From NCBI GenBank assembly GCA_903868455.1, contig CAIPVK010000141.1:1-34300 (forward strand): a DNA stretch of 34,300 nt, read 5' to 3'. This document shows positions 7,354 to 17,386 of this stretch, in pieces. A program made the position numbers and the translations under genes. This DNA is from an uncultured Opitutia bacterium. GTDB lineage: Bacteria > Verrucomicrobiota > Verrucomicrobiia > Opitutales > UBA953. The notes under the pieces were generated by a model, which saw nothing but the letters and a program-made list of their open reading frames with translations, ran no database searches and was not told the origin of the DNA. How positions within the stretch are numbered: the first letter of the stretch is position 1; each line of letters begins with the position of its first letter.

Positions 7354-8820
7354 ATGGCCGACCGCGACGACTTCCGCGCCGCGCGCCACGAGCGCCGGCT
7401 CAACCGCTGGCTCCAGGCCGTCCTCGCGCTGGCCCTGGCCGTCGGCCTCAACCTGGTCGCGAGCCAGCCGGGCTTCCGCTGGCGGGCGGACCTGACGGAG
7501 GACCGCCGCCACTCGCTGGCGACCGAGTCGTCCGCCCTGCTCGCCGAGATGGGCGGGCGCGCGCCCGAGGGCGAGGCGGCGTGGGCGACCCTGGCCGTGG
7601 TGGAGGTGCCCGAGGGCGTCCTGGACCCCGCGGCCGAGCGCCGGCTGGCCCGGCTCGTCGACGCGGTGGAGCGCGGCTCCGCGGGCTGGCTGCGGGTGGC
7701 GCGCCCCGGCGCGGGCTCGGGGCCCGCCCTCACGGAGCTGGCGGCGCGGCACGGGCCGCTCCCGCCCGACGCCGCGGTGGTGCTGGCCTGCGGGCCGCGC
7801 CTGCGCGCGCTCGGGGTGGCCGAGCTCGGCGGCCTCGCCGAGGCGGGCCGGCTCGAGGAGGCGATCCTCTCGGCGCTGGTCGAGGTGACGGACGAGCGCG
7901 CGCTCGTCGCCTACGTCGTCCGCGGCCACGGCGAGCTCTCGGCCGAGGACTCCTCGCCCGCGCGCGGCATGAGCCAGCTGGCGCGCCAGCTGCGCCTGGC
8001 CAACGTCGAGCTCCGCCCCCTGCTGCTGACGGGACCCGTCCCGCGCGACGCCGGGCTCGTCATCGTCGCCGGCCCCGTGGCGGCGTTCGCGCCGGCGGAG
8101 GCGGAGGTCCTCCGGTCCTACCTCCACGACCGCAACGGCCGCGCGCTCCTGCTGCTCGACGCCGGCCGCGAGCACGGCCTCGACGGGTTGCTCGAGTCGT
8201 GGGCGGTGTTCTCGCCCGACGCGGAGGCGCGGGAGACCGACGCCTCGCGGCGCCTGCCCGACGGCGACATCGCCGTGCGCAACCTCGACTCCAAGCTCCA
8301 CCCCGTCGCCCAAGTCCTGGCCGACCTCGACTTGCCGCTCGTCGCCGGCCGCCTGCGGCCCGTGCAGTTCGACGTGGGCAGCGCGCCCGACTCGACCCTC
8401 GCCGTCTGGCAGATGGCCTACACCTCCGCCGAGTCCTGGGGCGAGGCCGACCCGCGGCGCGAGCCGGCGCGCTTCGACCCGGCGCGCGACTTCCCCGGCC
8501 CGCTCTGCGTGGCCGTCGCGGCGGAACGCCAGGCGGGCATCGGCGGAGGGGCGGGCGGGCGGCTGGTCGTCATCGGCTCCTCGGACCTCGCCGCGAACGC
8601 GCGCCTCGCGCGCGGCGGCAACCGCGCCCTGCTGCTCCAGGCCGTCCACTGGCTGGGCGGCCGCGAGCGCCGGGCAGCCGTGCCCCCGCGCCCGCTCGAG
8701 CGTTTCGCCCTGACGGCGACCGCGTCGCAGATGGGCACGCTGGCCTGGAGGCTCGCCCTGCCCTGCCTGGCGGTGGCGGCGGTCGGGCTTGCCGTCACGG
8801 CGTGGCGGCGCAGGAATTGA
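7354..8820 (+). CDS. GldG-like ABC transport auxiliary protein
   Basis: The 488-residue protein has an N-terminal transmembrane helix (about 22-42) right before the segment W-R-A-D-L-T-E-D-R-R-H-S-L. This segment is the hallmark start of the extracytoplasmic domain of the GldG/ABC_transp_aux family. A second membrane helix lies at the C-terminus (about 462-482), followed by a basic tail. The large domain between them contains G-H-G-E and alternating beta/alpha segments like the family's sugar-amidase-like fold. In known operons this protein pairs with GldA/GldF-type ABC-2 transporters, and the gene order here agrees. The cargo is unknown. Confidence 0.85.
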   Translation: MADRDDFRAARHERRLNRWLQAVLALALAVGLNLVASQPGFRWRADLTEDRRHSLATESSALLAEMGGRAPEGEAAWATLAVVEVPEGVLDPAAERRLARLVDAVERGSAGWLRVARPGAGSGPALTELAARHGPLPPDAAVVLACGPRLRALGVAELGGLAEAGRLEEAILSALVEVTDERALVAYVVRGHGELSAEDSSPARGMSQLARQLRLANVELRPLLLTGPVPRDAGLVIVAGPVAAFAPAEAEVLRSYLHDRNGRALLLLDAGREHGLDGLLESWAVFSPDAEARETDASRRLPDGDIAVRNLDSKLHPVAQVLADLDLPLVAGRLRPVQFDVGSAPDSTLAVWQMAYTSAESWGEADPRREPARFDPARDFPGPLCVAVAAERQAGIGGGAGGRLVVIGSSDLAANARLARGGNRALLLQAVHWLGGRERRAAVPPRPLERFALTATASQMGTLAWRLALPCLAVAAVGLAVTAWRRRN

Positions 8821-8826
8821 GCCCGG

Positions 8827-10557
8827 ATGCGACTGACGCGCACAACCCTCCTGCTGCTGGCCGCGAACCTCGCGTGCGCGGTCGCCGTCTGGCGGAGCCT
8901 GCCCGACACCGAGGCGGCCGCCGTCCACGGCCTCGCCTTCCCCATCGCGCCCGCCTGGATCGAGGTCGAGGGCTCGGCGGGCAAGCTGCGGCTCGAGCGC
9001 TCGGAGGGCGGCTGGTCGGTCACCCATCCCTTCCGCTGGTCGGCGAACCGCTGGGAGGTCCAGCGCCTGCTGGGCGAGCTCGCGCTCGCGCGCGAGGCGC
9101 CGCGCGGCGCCACCCGCCCGCCCGCGGGCGAGCGCTGGACGGTCCGGGCCGGCGCCGAGGGCGGCCCCACGGTCGAGGCCCAGGTGCTCGCCGACGCCGC
9201 GCGCGGCGCCTTCCTCGACGGCGGCGAGCGCGGCAAGGCGCTCGCGGGCGAGGCGCTCGTGCGCGCCCTGGCGCAGCCGGCCGAGGCCTACCGCGTCGAC
9301 GCCGTCTTCTCCCTCGCCCCCTACGAGATCCGGTCCCTCGGCGTGCGCGTCTCGCGCCCCGGCGCGGAGGACCGACGCTGGGGCCTCGTGCTCGAGGCGC
9401 GCGAGACGCTCGGCCGCCAGGAGCAGGGGGCGGTCTGGCGCTTCGAGGCGCCGGACAACGTCGCGGCCGACGGCGAGCGCCTGCCGCGGGCCCTCGCCGC
9501 CCTCGCCGAGCTGCGCGTGACGCGCTTCCTGCCGCCGCGCTCGGCCCCCGCGACGGACAAGCCTTGGCTGCGGCTCTCGCTGGAAGGCGCGAGCCGCCGC
9601 GAGACGCTGCTGGTCTGGCCGGCCAAGGACGGCCGGTGCGAGGCGGCGCTCGAGGACAACCCCAACCAACCCTTCCTCATCGCCGCCGACGCCCTCCGGG
9701 CCTGGGCCGACCCGATGGCGGAGCTGCGCACGCGCTCGCCGTTCGACTTCGACCCCGCCCTCGCGCGCGGCCTCACGCTCCGCCACCTCGCCTCGGGGCG
9801 CTCGCTCACGCTGCACCGACTCGAGGGCGCCGAGGGGCGCTGGGAGATTCCGGTCGTGGCCGGCTCGACGGCGACCCGCCGGCTCGAGGTCGGCGTCGGG
9901 CGCGCGCGCCAGTTCCTCCGCCTGCTGACCGACCTGAGGTCCGACGGCTCGGAGGCGGCGGCGCCGCAGGCCGATTGGCATCGCCTGACCGTGGAGTTCC
10001 CCGGCGGCTCGCTCGTGCGCGAGCTGGCCCTCGACCCCGCGGGCGGACGCCTGCTCGTGCGCGCCCCGGGCGAGGCCGCGACGGCCTGCCCGACCGACCT
10101 TCCGCTCGCGCGCTGGCTCTCCGTCGAGACCGGCGCATGGCGCTCGGAGATCCTCACGCGGCTGCCCGTCGGTACCCGCGTGGCCCGGATCGAGGTGCGA
10201 GACGCCGCGGGGGCGACGGTGGCGAAGGCCGACCTCGCCGACGACGGCCGGTGGCTCGCCGAGGGCGAGGTCGACGCCGCCGCGGCCGCGCGCCTCGCGG
10301 AGCGCCTCGGCGTCGTGCAGGCGCTCGCCTTCCCGACCGACGCCGCGGCGAAGGACGCCGCGGGGTGGGCGCTCACGCTGCTCGTGACCGACCGATCCGC
10401 CGCGGGCGCCTCGGGCTCGACCGAGACCGTGCGCTCCTATCGCCTGGGTCGCCCGGCCGGAGCCGTCTCGCCGCGGATGCGCGACGAGACCGAGGGCGTG
10501 GTGTTCGTCCCGGAGCCCGGGCTGGCCGAGGCCCTCGCGCCTTGGACCACCCCCTGA
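8827..10557 (+). CDS. DUF4340-type extracytoplasmic protein
   Basis: The 576-residue protein begins with a membrane anchor or uncleaved signal (about 4-24) and then a long, beta-rich extracytoplasmic region without cysteines that would suggest a lipoprotein. The segments E-R-S-E-G-G-W-S-V-T and A-N-R-W-E-V-Q-R-L-L, and repeats of the type 'V-x-x-F-P-T-D', are those of DUF4340. That family commonly lies directly after GldG in Gld-type ABC clusters. It starts six bases after the gldG-like stop. Its function is unknown; by context it should work with the ABC exporter on the periplasmic side. Confidence 0.75.
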   Translation: MRLTRTTLLLLAANLACAVAVWRSLPDTEAAAVHGLAFPIAPAWIEVEGSAGKLRLERSEGGWSVTHPFRWSANRWEVQRLLGELALAREAPRGATRPPAGERWTVRAGAEGGPTVEAQVLADAARGAFLDGGERGKALAGEALVRALAQPAEAYRVDAVFSLAPYEIRSLGVRVSRPGAEDRRWGLVLEARETLGRQEQGAVWRFEAPDNVAADGERLPRALAALAELRVTRFLPPRSAPATDKPWLRLSLEGASRRETLLVWPAKDGRCEAALEDNPNQPFLIAADALRAWADPMAELRTRSPFDFDPALARGLTLRHLASGRSLTLHRLEGAEGRWEIPVVAGSTATRRLEVGVGRARQFLRLLTDLRSDGSEAAAPQADWHRLTVEFPGGSLVRELALDPAGGRLLVRAPGEAATACPTDLPLARWLSVETGAWRSEILTRLPVGTRVARIEVRDAAGATVAKADLADDGRWLAEGEVDAAAAARLAERLGVVQALAFPTDAAAKDAAGWALTLLVTDRSAAGASGSTETVRSYRLGRPAGAVSPRMRDETEGVVFVPEPGLAEALAPWTTP

Positions 10558-10561
10558 GGCG

Positions 10562-13102
10562 ATGGCCCGGGAGGGAGCCAGGGGCGGTAAGCGGCGGCCT
10601 TGGCCGAGCACGCTCGCGCGCGCGGCGCTCATCCTCCTTCTCCTCCCCCAGCTGGCCGCGCTCTGGATCCTGCACCGCCCCGCCCCCACCGGCCTGCCGG
10701 CCGGGCTCGTCGCCGCCCTGACGGACGGCCTCCTGGGCGAGGCGACCGTGTCGGTCGCCCGCGCCAGCGTGGACAACCGGGGCGTCTTCCGGTTCGAGGG
10801 CCTGCGCGTCGCGCACGCGCGGCACGGCGTCGCCTTCGAGGGCGACGCGCGCGTGCTGCCGCCTTGGCAGGCGTGGATCGCGGGCAGGTTCTATGAGCCG
10901 AGCCTCGAGGCGCGCGGCCGGCTCGTGGAGCTCGCCGACGGCGCGGTCCTCGCCGAGGACGTCCTGCTGCGCGCGGGCGACCCGGACGGGGCGTGGTTCG
11001 ACCTCGCGGCGCGCGCCGGCGACCTCCGCCTGCGCCTCGAGACGCGCCGGCATGAGTTCCCGACCTCCGCGACGCCATCCCAAGCGGAGGGTGGCGAGGC
11101 GGGCCTCGACTGGCGTCGGCTGCGCAGGGAGCTTCCCCGCCTCAAGGGGGACGCCGAGCTGCGCCTCTGGACGGACGGATGGTCGGCCGAGGTCGCGCTC
11201 CGGGGCGACGGCGCCGCGGGGGCGGGATGGCGGTTCGGCGAGGTCGAGGGACGGATCACCGAGGACATGAAGGACCGCTGGGGCGGCCTCCGAGTGACGG
11301 GCCTCGGCCACGGCGACGTCGAGGCGGGGCTCGTCCGCGCCGAAGGGATCCAGGGGCGCGTGAGCGTCACGCTCGAGAACGCGCGCTGGGGCCGGCTCGA
11401 GGGCGTCGGCGGCGCCGCGCTCCTGCGCTGGCGCGGCGACCGCGGCAGCCTCGACCTTCGGCTCTCGGCCGGCGAGTCCCGCGCGCGGCTCCGCCTCCTC
11501 GACCCGCGAGGCCCCGAGGGTTGGCGCGTCGAGGGCGCCGCCGGCGCGCTGCGGGCCGCCGAGCTCCTGCGCGCGCCGGGCGTCGCCGAGGCGCTGCGGC
11601 GCGCGGAGATCGACCTCTCGGGCGGCGTGGAATTCGGCGACGTCTCGGTCGGGCTCGTCGACGGCCGCCCGGCCCGCGCCGAGGGCTGGGTCGCGGTGCG
11701 CGACGCCGGCTGGAAGGCGATCCGCCCCTGCGTCATCCGCCCGGACCGCCCGGCGGCGGCGCTGACGGGCCACGCCAGGGTGGACCTCCCCGCCGGCACG
11801 TTCGCCGCGACGTCGCTCGACCTCGCGGGCCTGGTCGGCTCGATCGAGGGCGGGCTCGCCGCCGGCGCGCCCTATGAGGTCCGTCTCGCCTCCACGGATG
11901 GCCAGCCCGTGCATCCCGGCTGCCTCGACTCCCTCCTGGGCGACTGGTGGATCGACCTCTGGAAGCGCTTCGACCTCAGCACGACCGGCACCTACCCGCA
12001 CGCGGACGTGTTGGTCAGGGGCAAATGGGGCGCCTTGGTCGCGGACGAGGTGCTCGTGGGCGCGAGCTTGGAGCGCTTCGGCTTCATGGGCGCGCGCTTC
12101 CGACGGACGGATGTCCGGGTGACGGCGACGCCCGGGCGCACCTCGGTCGCCATCGACCGTCTCGTGGGCGAGCTGGACGGCGCTCCCGCGGGTTCCGCCA
12201 AGGGCGCGGTCGAGTGGGACTGGACCTCCGGCAAGACCCAGCCGCTCATCCGGGCCGAGGGCGACCTCCACCCGCTGGTGGCCCTTCGCCTCCACGAGGA
12301 CGGCGCGGCCCAGGTCGCGCGCCTGCGCGGCGCCCGCTTCGGCGAGCCTTGGCTCAAGGTCGAGATCACCCCCGAGGGCGCCAGCGCGATCGAGCTGCGG
12401 ACCCGGGAGGTGTCCGAGATCCTCGGCGCCCGCCTGGGGCCGCTCGACCTCAGGATGGCCGGCGACGCCGGGGCCGACGGCGCCATGCGTCTCGTCGGCT
12501 CAGGCCAGATGGCGGGAGGAACCCTCCGCGTGGACCTCTCGGGGGACCTCGGCGGTCGCTGCGAGGTCCGGGCGTTCAAGGCCGAAGGCATCCGCTGGGC
12601 CCTCCTCCCCGAGGCCCTGCCCTTGCTGTTCAAGGACCCGCCGGCAGACCCCCCGTCGGCGGGCATCCTTTCCGGGACCTTCGAGGGAACGGTGGACCTG
12701 GGGGCGACTCCCGCCTTCGAGGGGGAGGGCGCGTTCCGCTTCTCCGACCCCCAGCTCCGCCGGGTCCGGCTCTTCGGGGTGCTCTCCCAAGGGCTCGACA
12801 CCCTCGGCCTCGGCTTCTCGGGTTATGACCTGACGGACGCCACCGGGGACTTCCGGATCAAGGACGGTCGCGCCACCCTCCCCCGGCTCGTCATCGGCGG
12901 GGAGGATGCCGAGCTCCGCTTGGCGGGCTACGTCGACCTCAAATCGGGCGGTTTGAACCTCCTCGGGACCTTTGAACTGAAGGATTCCCCCTGGGGTCCG
13001 CTCGGGTTTCTCAATCCCAACCGATTGATTACCAAGGTTATAAAGATAAAAGTGGGGGGCGACTTGGCCCAGCCGGTGACGAAGGTTCGCACCGGTTTTT
13101 GA
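10562..13102 (+). CDS. AsmA/TamB-like large envelope protein
   Basis: This 846-residue protein has a basic N-terminus (about 1-17), one hydrophobic helix (about 18-37) and then a very long beta-rich region. The C-terminal 200 residues show the AsmA-like pattern: a GTFEG segment, then Y-D-L-T-D-A-T-G-D-F, then G-x-V-D-L-K-S-G-x-L, and a final K-V-G-G-D-L-A-Q-P-V. AsmA/YhdP/TamB proteins bridge the two membranes as hydrophobic-groove lipid conduits. The gene starts four bases after the DUF4340-like stop, so it belongs to the Gld-type operon. The sequence becomes less GC-rich toward the 3' end. Exact subfamily is not assigned. Confidence 0.82.
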   Translation: MAREGARGGKRRPWPSTLARAALILLLLPQLAALWILHRPAPTGLPAGLVAALTDGLLGEATVSVARASVDNRGVFRFEGLRVAHARHGVAFEGDARVLPPWQAWIAGRFYEPSLEARGRLVELADGAVLAEDVLLRAGDPDGAWFDLAARAGDLRLRLETRRHEFPTSATPSQAEGGEAGLDWRRLRRELPRLKGDAELRLWTDGWSAEVALRGDGAAGAGWRFGEVEGRITEDMKDRWGGLRVTGLGHGDVEAGLVRAEGIQGRVSVTLENARWGRLEGVGGAALLRWRGDRGSLDLRLSAGESRARLRLLDPRGPEGWRVEGAAGALRAAELLRAPGVAEALRRAEIDLSGGVEFGDVSVGLVDGRPARAEGWVAVRDAGWKAIRPCVIRPDRPAAALTGHARVDLPAGTFAATSLDLAGLVGSIEGGLAAGAPYEVRLASTDGQPVHPGCLDSLLGDWWIDLWKRFDLSTTGTYPHADVLVRGKWGALVADEVLVGASLERFGFMGARFRRTDVRVTATPGRTSVAIDRLVGELDGAPAGSAKGAVEWDWTSGKTQPLIRAEGDLHPLVALRLHEDGAAQVARLRGARFGEPWLKVEITPEGASAIELRTREVSEILGARLGPLDLRMAGDAGADGAMRLVGSGQMAGGTLRVDLSGDLGGRCEVRAFKAEGIRWALLPEALPLLFKDPPADPPSAGILSGTFEGTVDLGATPAFEGEGAFRFSDPQLRRVRLFGVLSQGLDTLGLGFSGYDLTDATGDFRIKDGRATLPRLVIGGEDAELRLAGYVDLKSGGLNLLGTFELKDSPWGPLGFLNPNRLITKVIKIKVGGDLAQPVTKVRTGF

Positions 13103-13217
13103 TTTAAAAACATAATTATCAAGGCTTTAGGAAGTTATTCCCAGCCCCGAGAATAGGGGTTGATTTGCCCTCCCGCCTCCCTATCACCAACCCACCTCAC
13201 CCAACCCAAGCCCTCCC
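13103..13217 (+). promoter_or_regulatory. AT-rich intergenic region and pyrimidine-rich leader of accBC
   Basis: The first 50 bases are strikingly AT-rich for this window (for example TTTAAAAACATAATTAT at 13105-13121), which fits a promoter for accB. The last 48 bases before the start are almost free of G and consist of C-rich blocks. No Shine-Dalgarno sequence is visible. I could not assign -35 and -10 boxes with confidence. Confidence 0.45.
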
Positions 13218-13691
13218 TTGGACATCCAAAAAATCAAGCAGGTCGTGGATCTCATGAAGAAGTCGGAGCTATCCGAGTTCGAGTTCCAGGAACAAGACTT
13301 CAAGCTCCGCATCAAGCGGGACACCCCCGGCCGCGTGGTCGCCCTCCCGGCCGCCGCGCCCGCCCCGGCGGTGGCCGCCGCCCCCGCGGCCGCCCCCGTC
13401 GCCGCCCCGGCTCCCGCCGCGGCGCCCGCCCCCGCGGCGGCGGACCCCAGCCTCAAGGTCATCACCTCCCCGATGGTCGGCACCTTCTACGCCGCCCCCT
13501 CCCCCGACGCCCCCCCGTTCGTGGGTGTCGGCAGCCAGGTGAAGGCCGACACGGTCGTCTGCATCATCGAGGCCATGAAGGTCATGAACGAGATCCAGGC
13601 CGAGCTCGCCGGCTCCGTCGTCGAGTGCCTGGTCGCCTCCGGGACCTCCGTGGAGTTCGGCCAGCCCCTCTTCCGCGTGAAGGTGAGCTGA
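13218..13691 (+). CDS. accB: Biotin carboxyl carrier protein of acetyl-CoA carboxylase
   Basis: AccB carries biotin between the carboxylase and carboxyltransferase halves of acetyl-CoA carboxylase, the first step of fatty-acid synthesis. The 157-residue protein has the family's N-terminal helix (starting M-D-I-Q-K-I-K), an Ala/Pro-rich mobile linker (about 42-76) and a biotinyl domain with EAMKVMNEI, in which Lys121 is the biotinylation site. The start is a TTG at 13218, the only one matching the family N-terminus. It has no Shine-Dalgarno sequence, so initiation may be weak or leader-driven. accC begins ten bases after its stop. Confidence 0.95.
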   Translation: MDIQKIKQVVDLMKKSELSEFEFQEQDFKLRIKRDTPGRVVALPAAAPAPAVAAAPAAAPVAAPAPAAAPAPAAADPSLKVITSPMVGTFYAAPSPDAPPFVGVGSQVKADTVVCIIEAMKVMNEIQAELAGSVVECLVASGTSVEFGQPLFRVKVS

Positions 13692-13701
13692 GCCCGCCCG
13701 C

Positions 13702-15078
<1,377 letters not shown>

Positions 15079-15085
15079 GGCGGCC

Positions 15086-16072
15086 ATGGGCGCCCGCCGC
15101 CTGCCCGAGACCGCGCTCCGGCGCCTCCGGACGGCCGCCGACTGGTCGGCCTTCGGCGAGCGCCTGCTCGCCCGGGAGGGCGCGTCGCACGGACAGGGCT
15201 TCCTCGACGCGCGCGAGGAGGTCTGGACCCTGCTCGCCCACGCCCTCGGCCTGCCGTGGGAGGCGCTCGGCGAGGCCCTGCCCCGCCCGATGCCCGCGCC
15301 GGCGGCGGCCCGCCTGCGCGACCTCCTCGAGCGGCGCGTGTACGACCGCGAGCCGACGGCCTACCTGACGGGCGAGGCCTGGCAGGGCGGCCTGCGCTTC
15401 CGCGTCGACCGCCGGGTGCTCATCCCTCGCTCCTACCTCATCGAGCACATCCCCCTGCTCGCCGAGCTCCTGGGCGCCGACAAGGTCCGGCGCGCGGCCG
15501 ACGCCTGCACGGGCTCGGGCTGCCTGGCCATCCACCTCGCGAAGGCCTTCCCGCGCGCGACGGTCGACGCCACCGACCTCTCCGCGGACGCCCTCGAGGT
15601 CGCCCGCCTGAACGTCGCCGACCACGGCCTGGAGGGGCGCGTCCGCCTCTCGCGCGGCGACGGCCTCGGCGACGCGCGCGGGCCGTTCGACCTCGTCGTC
15701 TCGAACCCGCCCTACGAGCCGGAGGAGCTGCGCGCGACGCTGCCCGACGAGTTCCGGCGCGAGCCCGACATGGCGCTCTTCTCGGGACGGGACGGCCTCG
15801 GCGTCGTGCGCACCCTCCTCGCCCAGGCCGCGGAGCGCCTCGCGCCCCGCGGGCTGCTGGCGATGGAGATCGGCGGCCTGCGCGGCGCCATCGAGGTCGA
15901 GTGGCCGCGCCTGCGGCTGGACTGGCTGCCCACCGCCGACGGGTCGGACTGCGTCCTGCTCGCCACGCGCGAGGCGCTACGCGAGGGCCTCACCAAGCCC
16001 GCGGCGCCGGCTCGCGCTCGAGCGCGTCCTGGGTCCGCGCGGGCAAGGCCGGGAAGAAGTCGAGGCCGGTGA
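15086..16072 (+). CDS. prmB: Ribosomal protein uL3 N5-glutamine methyltransferase, PrmB-type
   Basis: This SAM-dependent methyltransferase modifies a glutamine side chain in a GGQ-like context; PrmB acts on ribosomal protein uL3. Motifs: VLIPRS before the catalytic domain, CTGSGCLAI (SAM motif I, the PrmB form C-T-G-S-G-C), VSNPPYE (substrate glutamine motif N-P-P-Y), then LPDEFRREP and FSGRDGLG. The last pair and the ending D-x-V-L-L-A-T-R-E-A-L separate PrmB from PrmC/HemK. The ORF continues about 35 residues past that usual end as a basic Arg/Ala/Pro tail. That tail is read antisense to the 3' end of the nuclease gene, 83 bases of overlap. It follows accC by seven bases. Confidence 0.85.
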   Translation: MGARRLPETALRRLRTAADWSAFGERLLAREGASHGQGFLDAREEVWTLLAHALGLPWEALGEALPRPMPAPAAARLRDLLERRVYDREPTAYLTGEAWQGGLRFRVDRRVLIPRSYLIEHIPLLAELLGADKVRRAADACTGSGCLAIHLAKAFPRATVDATDLSADALEVARLNVADHGLEGRVRLSRGDGLGDARGPFDLVVSNPPYEPEELRATLPDEFRREPDMALFSGRDGLGVVRTLLAQAAERLAPRGLLAMEIGGLRGAIEVEWPRLRLDWLPTADGSDCVLLATREALREGLTKPAAPARARARPGSARARPGRSRGR

Positions 16073-16955
16073 GGCGCTCGACCTGGTCGACCGAGACGAG
16101 GTAGGCGGAGGGGTTGGGGTCGCGCCAGATCTCGCGGTGCGGCACGAGGAAGGCGAGGACGCGCAGGGCGCCGGCGTCGGTGCGCTCGGCCACGACCATC
16201 CAGAAGGCGTCGGGCACGCGCACCGGCGACTCCGGCGGGCCGATGCGGCGGGCGGTGGCCTCGGCGTCGAGCACCGGGCCGCAGGCGACCCAGACCTCGC
16301 CGTAGCGGCGAACGTAGCGATGGGCGACGCGCTGCTCGAGGTCGCGCCAGAGGCCGGCGTTGAGGCCGGGCAGCTGGGGGGCGACGTTCGACATGAGGAA
16401 GCTCGCCAGCTGGGCCTCGGGGCCGTGCGCGACCGCCAGGATATGGTTGGGGGCGAGGTGCCCGCGGTCGTAGCCGGAGCGGGCGTAGACCTCGGTGCGC
16501 ACCTGGGCCTGGGTGCGCCGGTCGACGCGGAAGCGCGAGGGGCGGTCGGGAGGGAGGAATTTGACGGGGAGCGCGCGGTAGGTCGCCCAGCGCGGCAGCC
16601 GCTCCGTCTCGTCGTAGCCGACGTTGAAGCCGGGGTTGGCGAGGGCGAGCCAGCCGCCGCCCGAGGGGTCGCCGTAGGGCGAGGGCGCGTCGGCGGACGG
16701 CGCGGGCGCGGGCACCGGGGTCCCGATGACGATCGGGAGCGTGTCGGCCCAGTCGTCGAGCGCGTCGACCACCGCGCGCGGGGCAAGGTCGGACTCGCGG
16801 ACCAAGTCGGCGACGTCGAGGAGCGCGTGCTCGATCTCGGCCTTGCCCTTGGTGTCGGCGAAGACGTGGGCGAGCCAGACCGACATCAGGCCGAGCCAGA
16901 CGACGCCGAGCGCGTAGGCCGACCAACGGAGGGTGCGGCTCAGCCAGCGGGGCAT
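15990..16955 (-). CDS. Membrane-anchored DNA/RNA non-specific endonuclease (DRGH family)
   Basis: Predicted 321 residues from the ATG at 16955, which shares one base with the upstream stop (TGATG). Residues 9-30 form a single hydrophobic helix, so the nuclease domain is probably outside the cytoplasm. The domain holds the beta-beta-alpha-metal signature DRGHLAPN (163-170) with catalytic His166, then SNVAPQ (189-194), Asn199 aligned with the Mg ligand of Serratia nuclease and Glu207 in N-x-x-x-W-x-x-L-E. The full active site is thus present. The frame could be opened 51 codons further upstream, but that part is antisense-looking and overlaps the DUF2752 gene. Likely role: nutrient scavenging or extracellular DNA turnover; a toxin or defence role is possible but unsupported. 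Confidence 0.85.
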   Translation of the reverse strand: MPRWLSRTLRWSAYALGVVWLGLMSVWLAHVFADTKGKAEIEHALLDVADLVRESDLAPRAVVDALDDWADTLPIVIGTPVPAPAPSADAPSPYGDPSGGGWLALANPGFNVGYDETERLPRWATYRALPVKFLPPDRPSRFRVDRRTQAQVRTEVYARSGYDRGHLAPNHILAVAHGPEAQLASFLMSNVAPQLPGLNAGLWRDLEQRVAHRYVRRYGEVWVACGPVLDAEATARRIGPPESPVRVPDAFWMVVAERTDAGALRVLAFLVPHREIWRDPNPSAYLVSVDQVERLTGLDFFPALPARTQDALEREPAPRAW

Positions 16956-17377
16956 CAGCGAGGCAGGGTCCAAGCAAGCCACATCCAATGCAGAACGAGG
17001 GCGATGGCGAGCCCCCATCTCAGTCGCCGCTCGCCGCGGGCATCGGTGGCGAGGCGGACCCGCAGGGGGTCGCCGCGCAGGCGGGCGACGACCGACCAGG
17101 CCGTCCATGCCGTCGCCAGCGTCCCGGCGAGGAAAACCGCCGGATTATAGGCCAGGGCGGCGAGGATCTCGCCTTGGGTGAGGGCGCGGACGCAGCGGGT
17201 GCCGCCGCAGGCCAGGCAAGGGACGTCGGTCAGGCGGCGGAAAAGACAGCCCGGGGTGGACCCGACCCAGGTGAGGTAGGCCCAAGCCGCGGCGAGCCCG
17301 GCGACGAAGAGCGGCGGCAGCCAACGCTCGGCGTCGAACTCGCCGGGGATGAGCGGGCGGCGAACGAGCCGGATCAT
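16955..17377 (-). CDS. DUF2752 membrane protein
   Basis: A 140-residue protein with three or so membrane helices (about 20-38, 80-96, 121-137). It carries the DUF2752 signature: C-L-A-C-G-G-T-R (54-61) followed by G-E-I-L-A-A-L-A-Y-N-P. The Cys-x-x-Cys-Gly pair replaces the usual Cys-Pro-x-Cys-Gly. The function of the family is unknown. It starts nine bases after the GYF_2 protein upstream, and its stop overlaps the nuclease start, so the three are surely one transcript. Confidence 0.8.
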   Translation of the reverse strand: MIRLVRRPLIPGEFDAERWLPPLFVAGLAAAWAYLTWVGSTPGCLFRRLTDVPCLACGGTRCVRALTQGEILAALAYNPAVFLAGTLATAWTAWSVVARLRGDPLRVRLATDARGERRLRWGLAIALVLHWMWLAWTLPR

Positions 17378-17386
17378 CGCCGGACC

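Noticed and set aside
7141-10776. A 1211-codon open frame on the minus strand opposite the GldG-like and DUF4340-like genes
   Set aside because: Its composition is almost only Arg, Ala, Gly, Glu and Pro without any motif, while the plus strand has tight operon spacing and membrane anchors.
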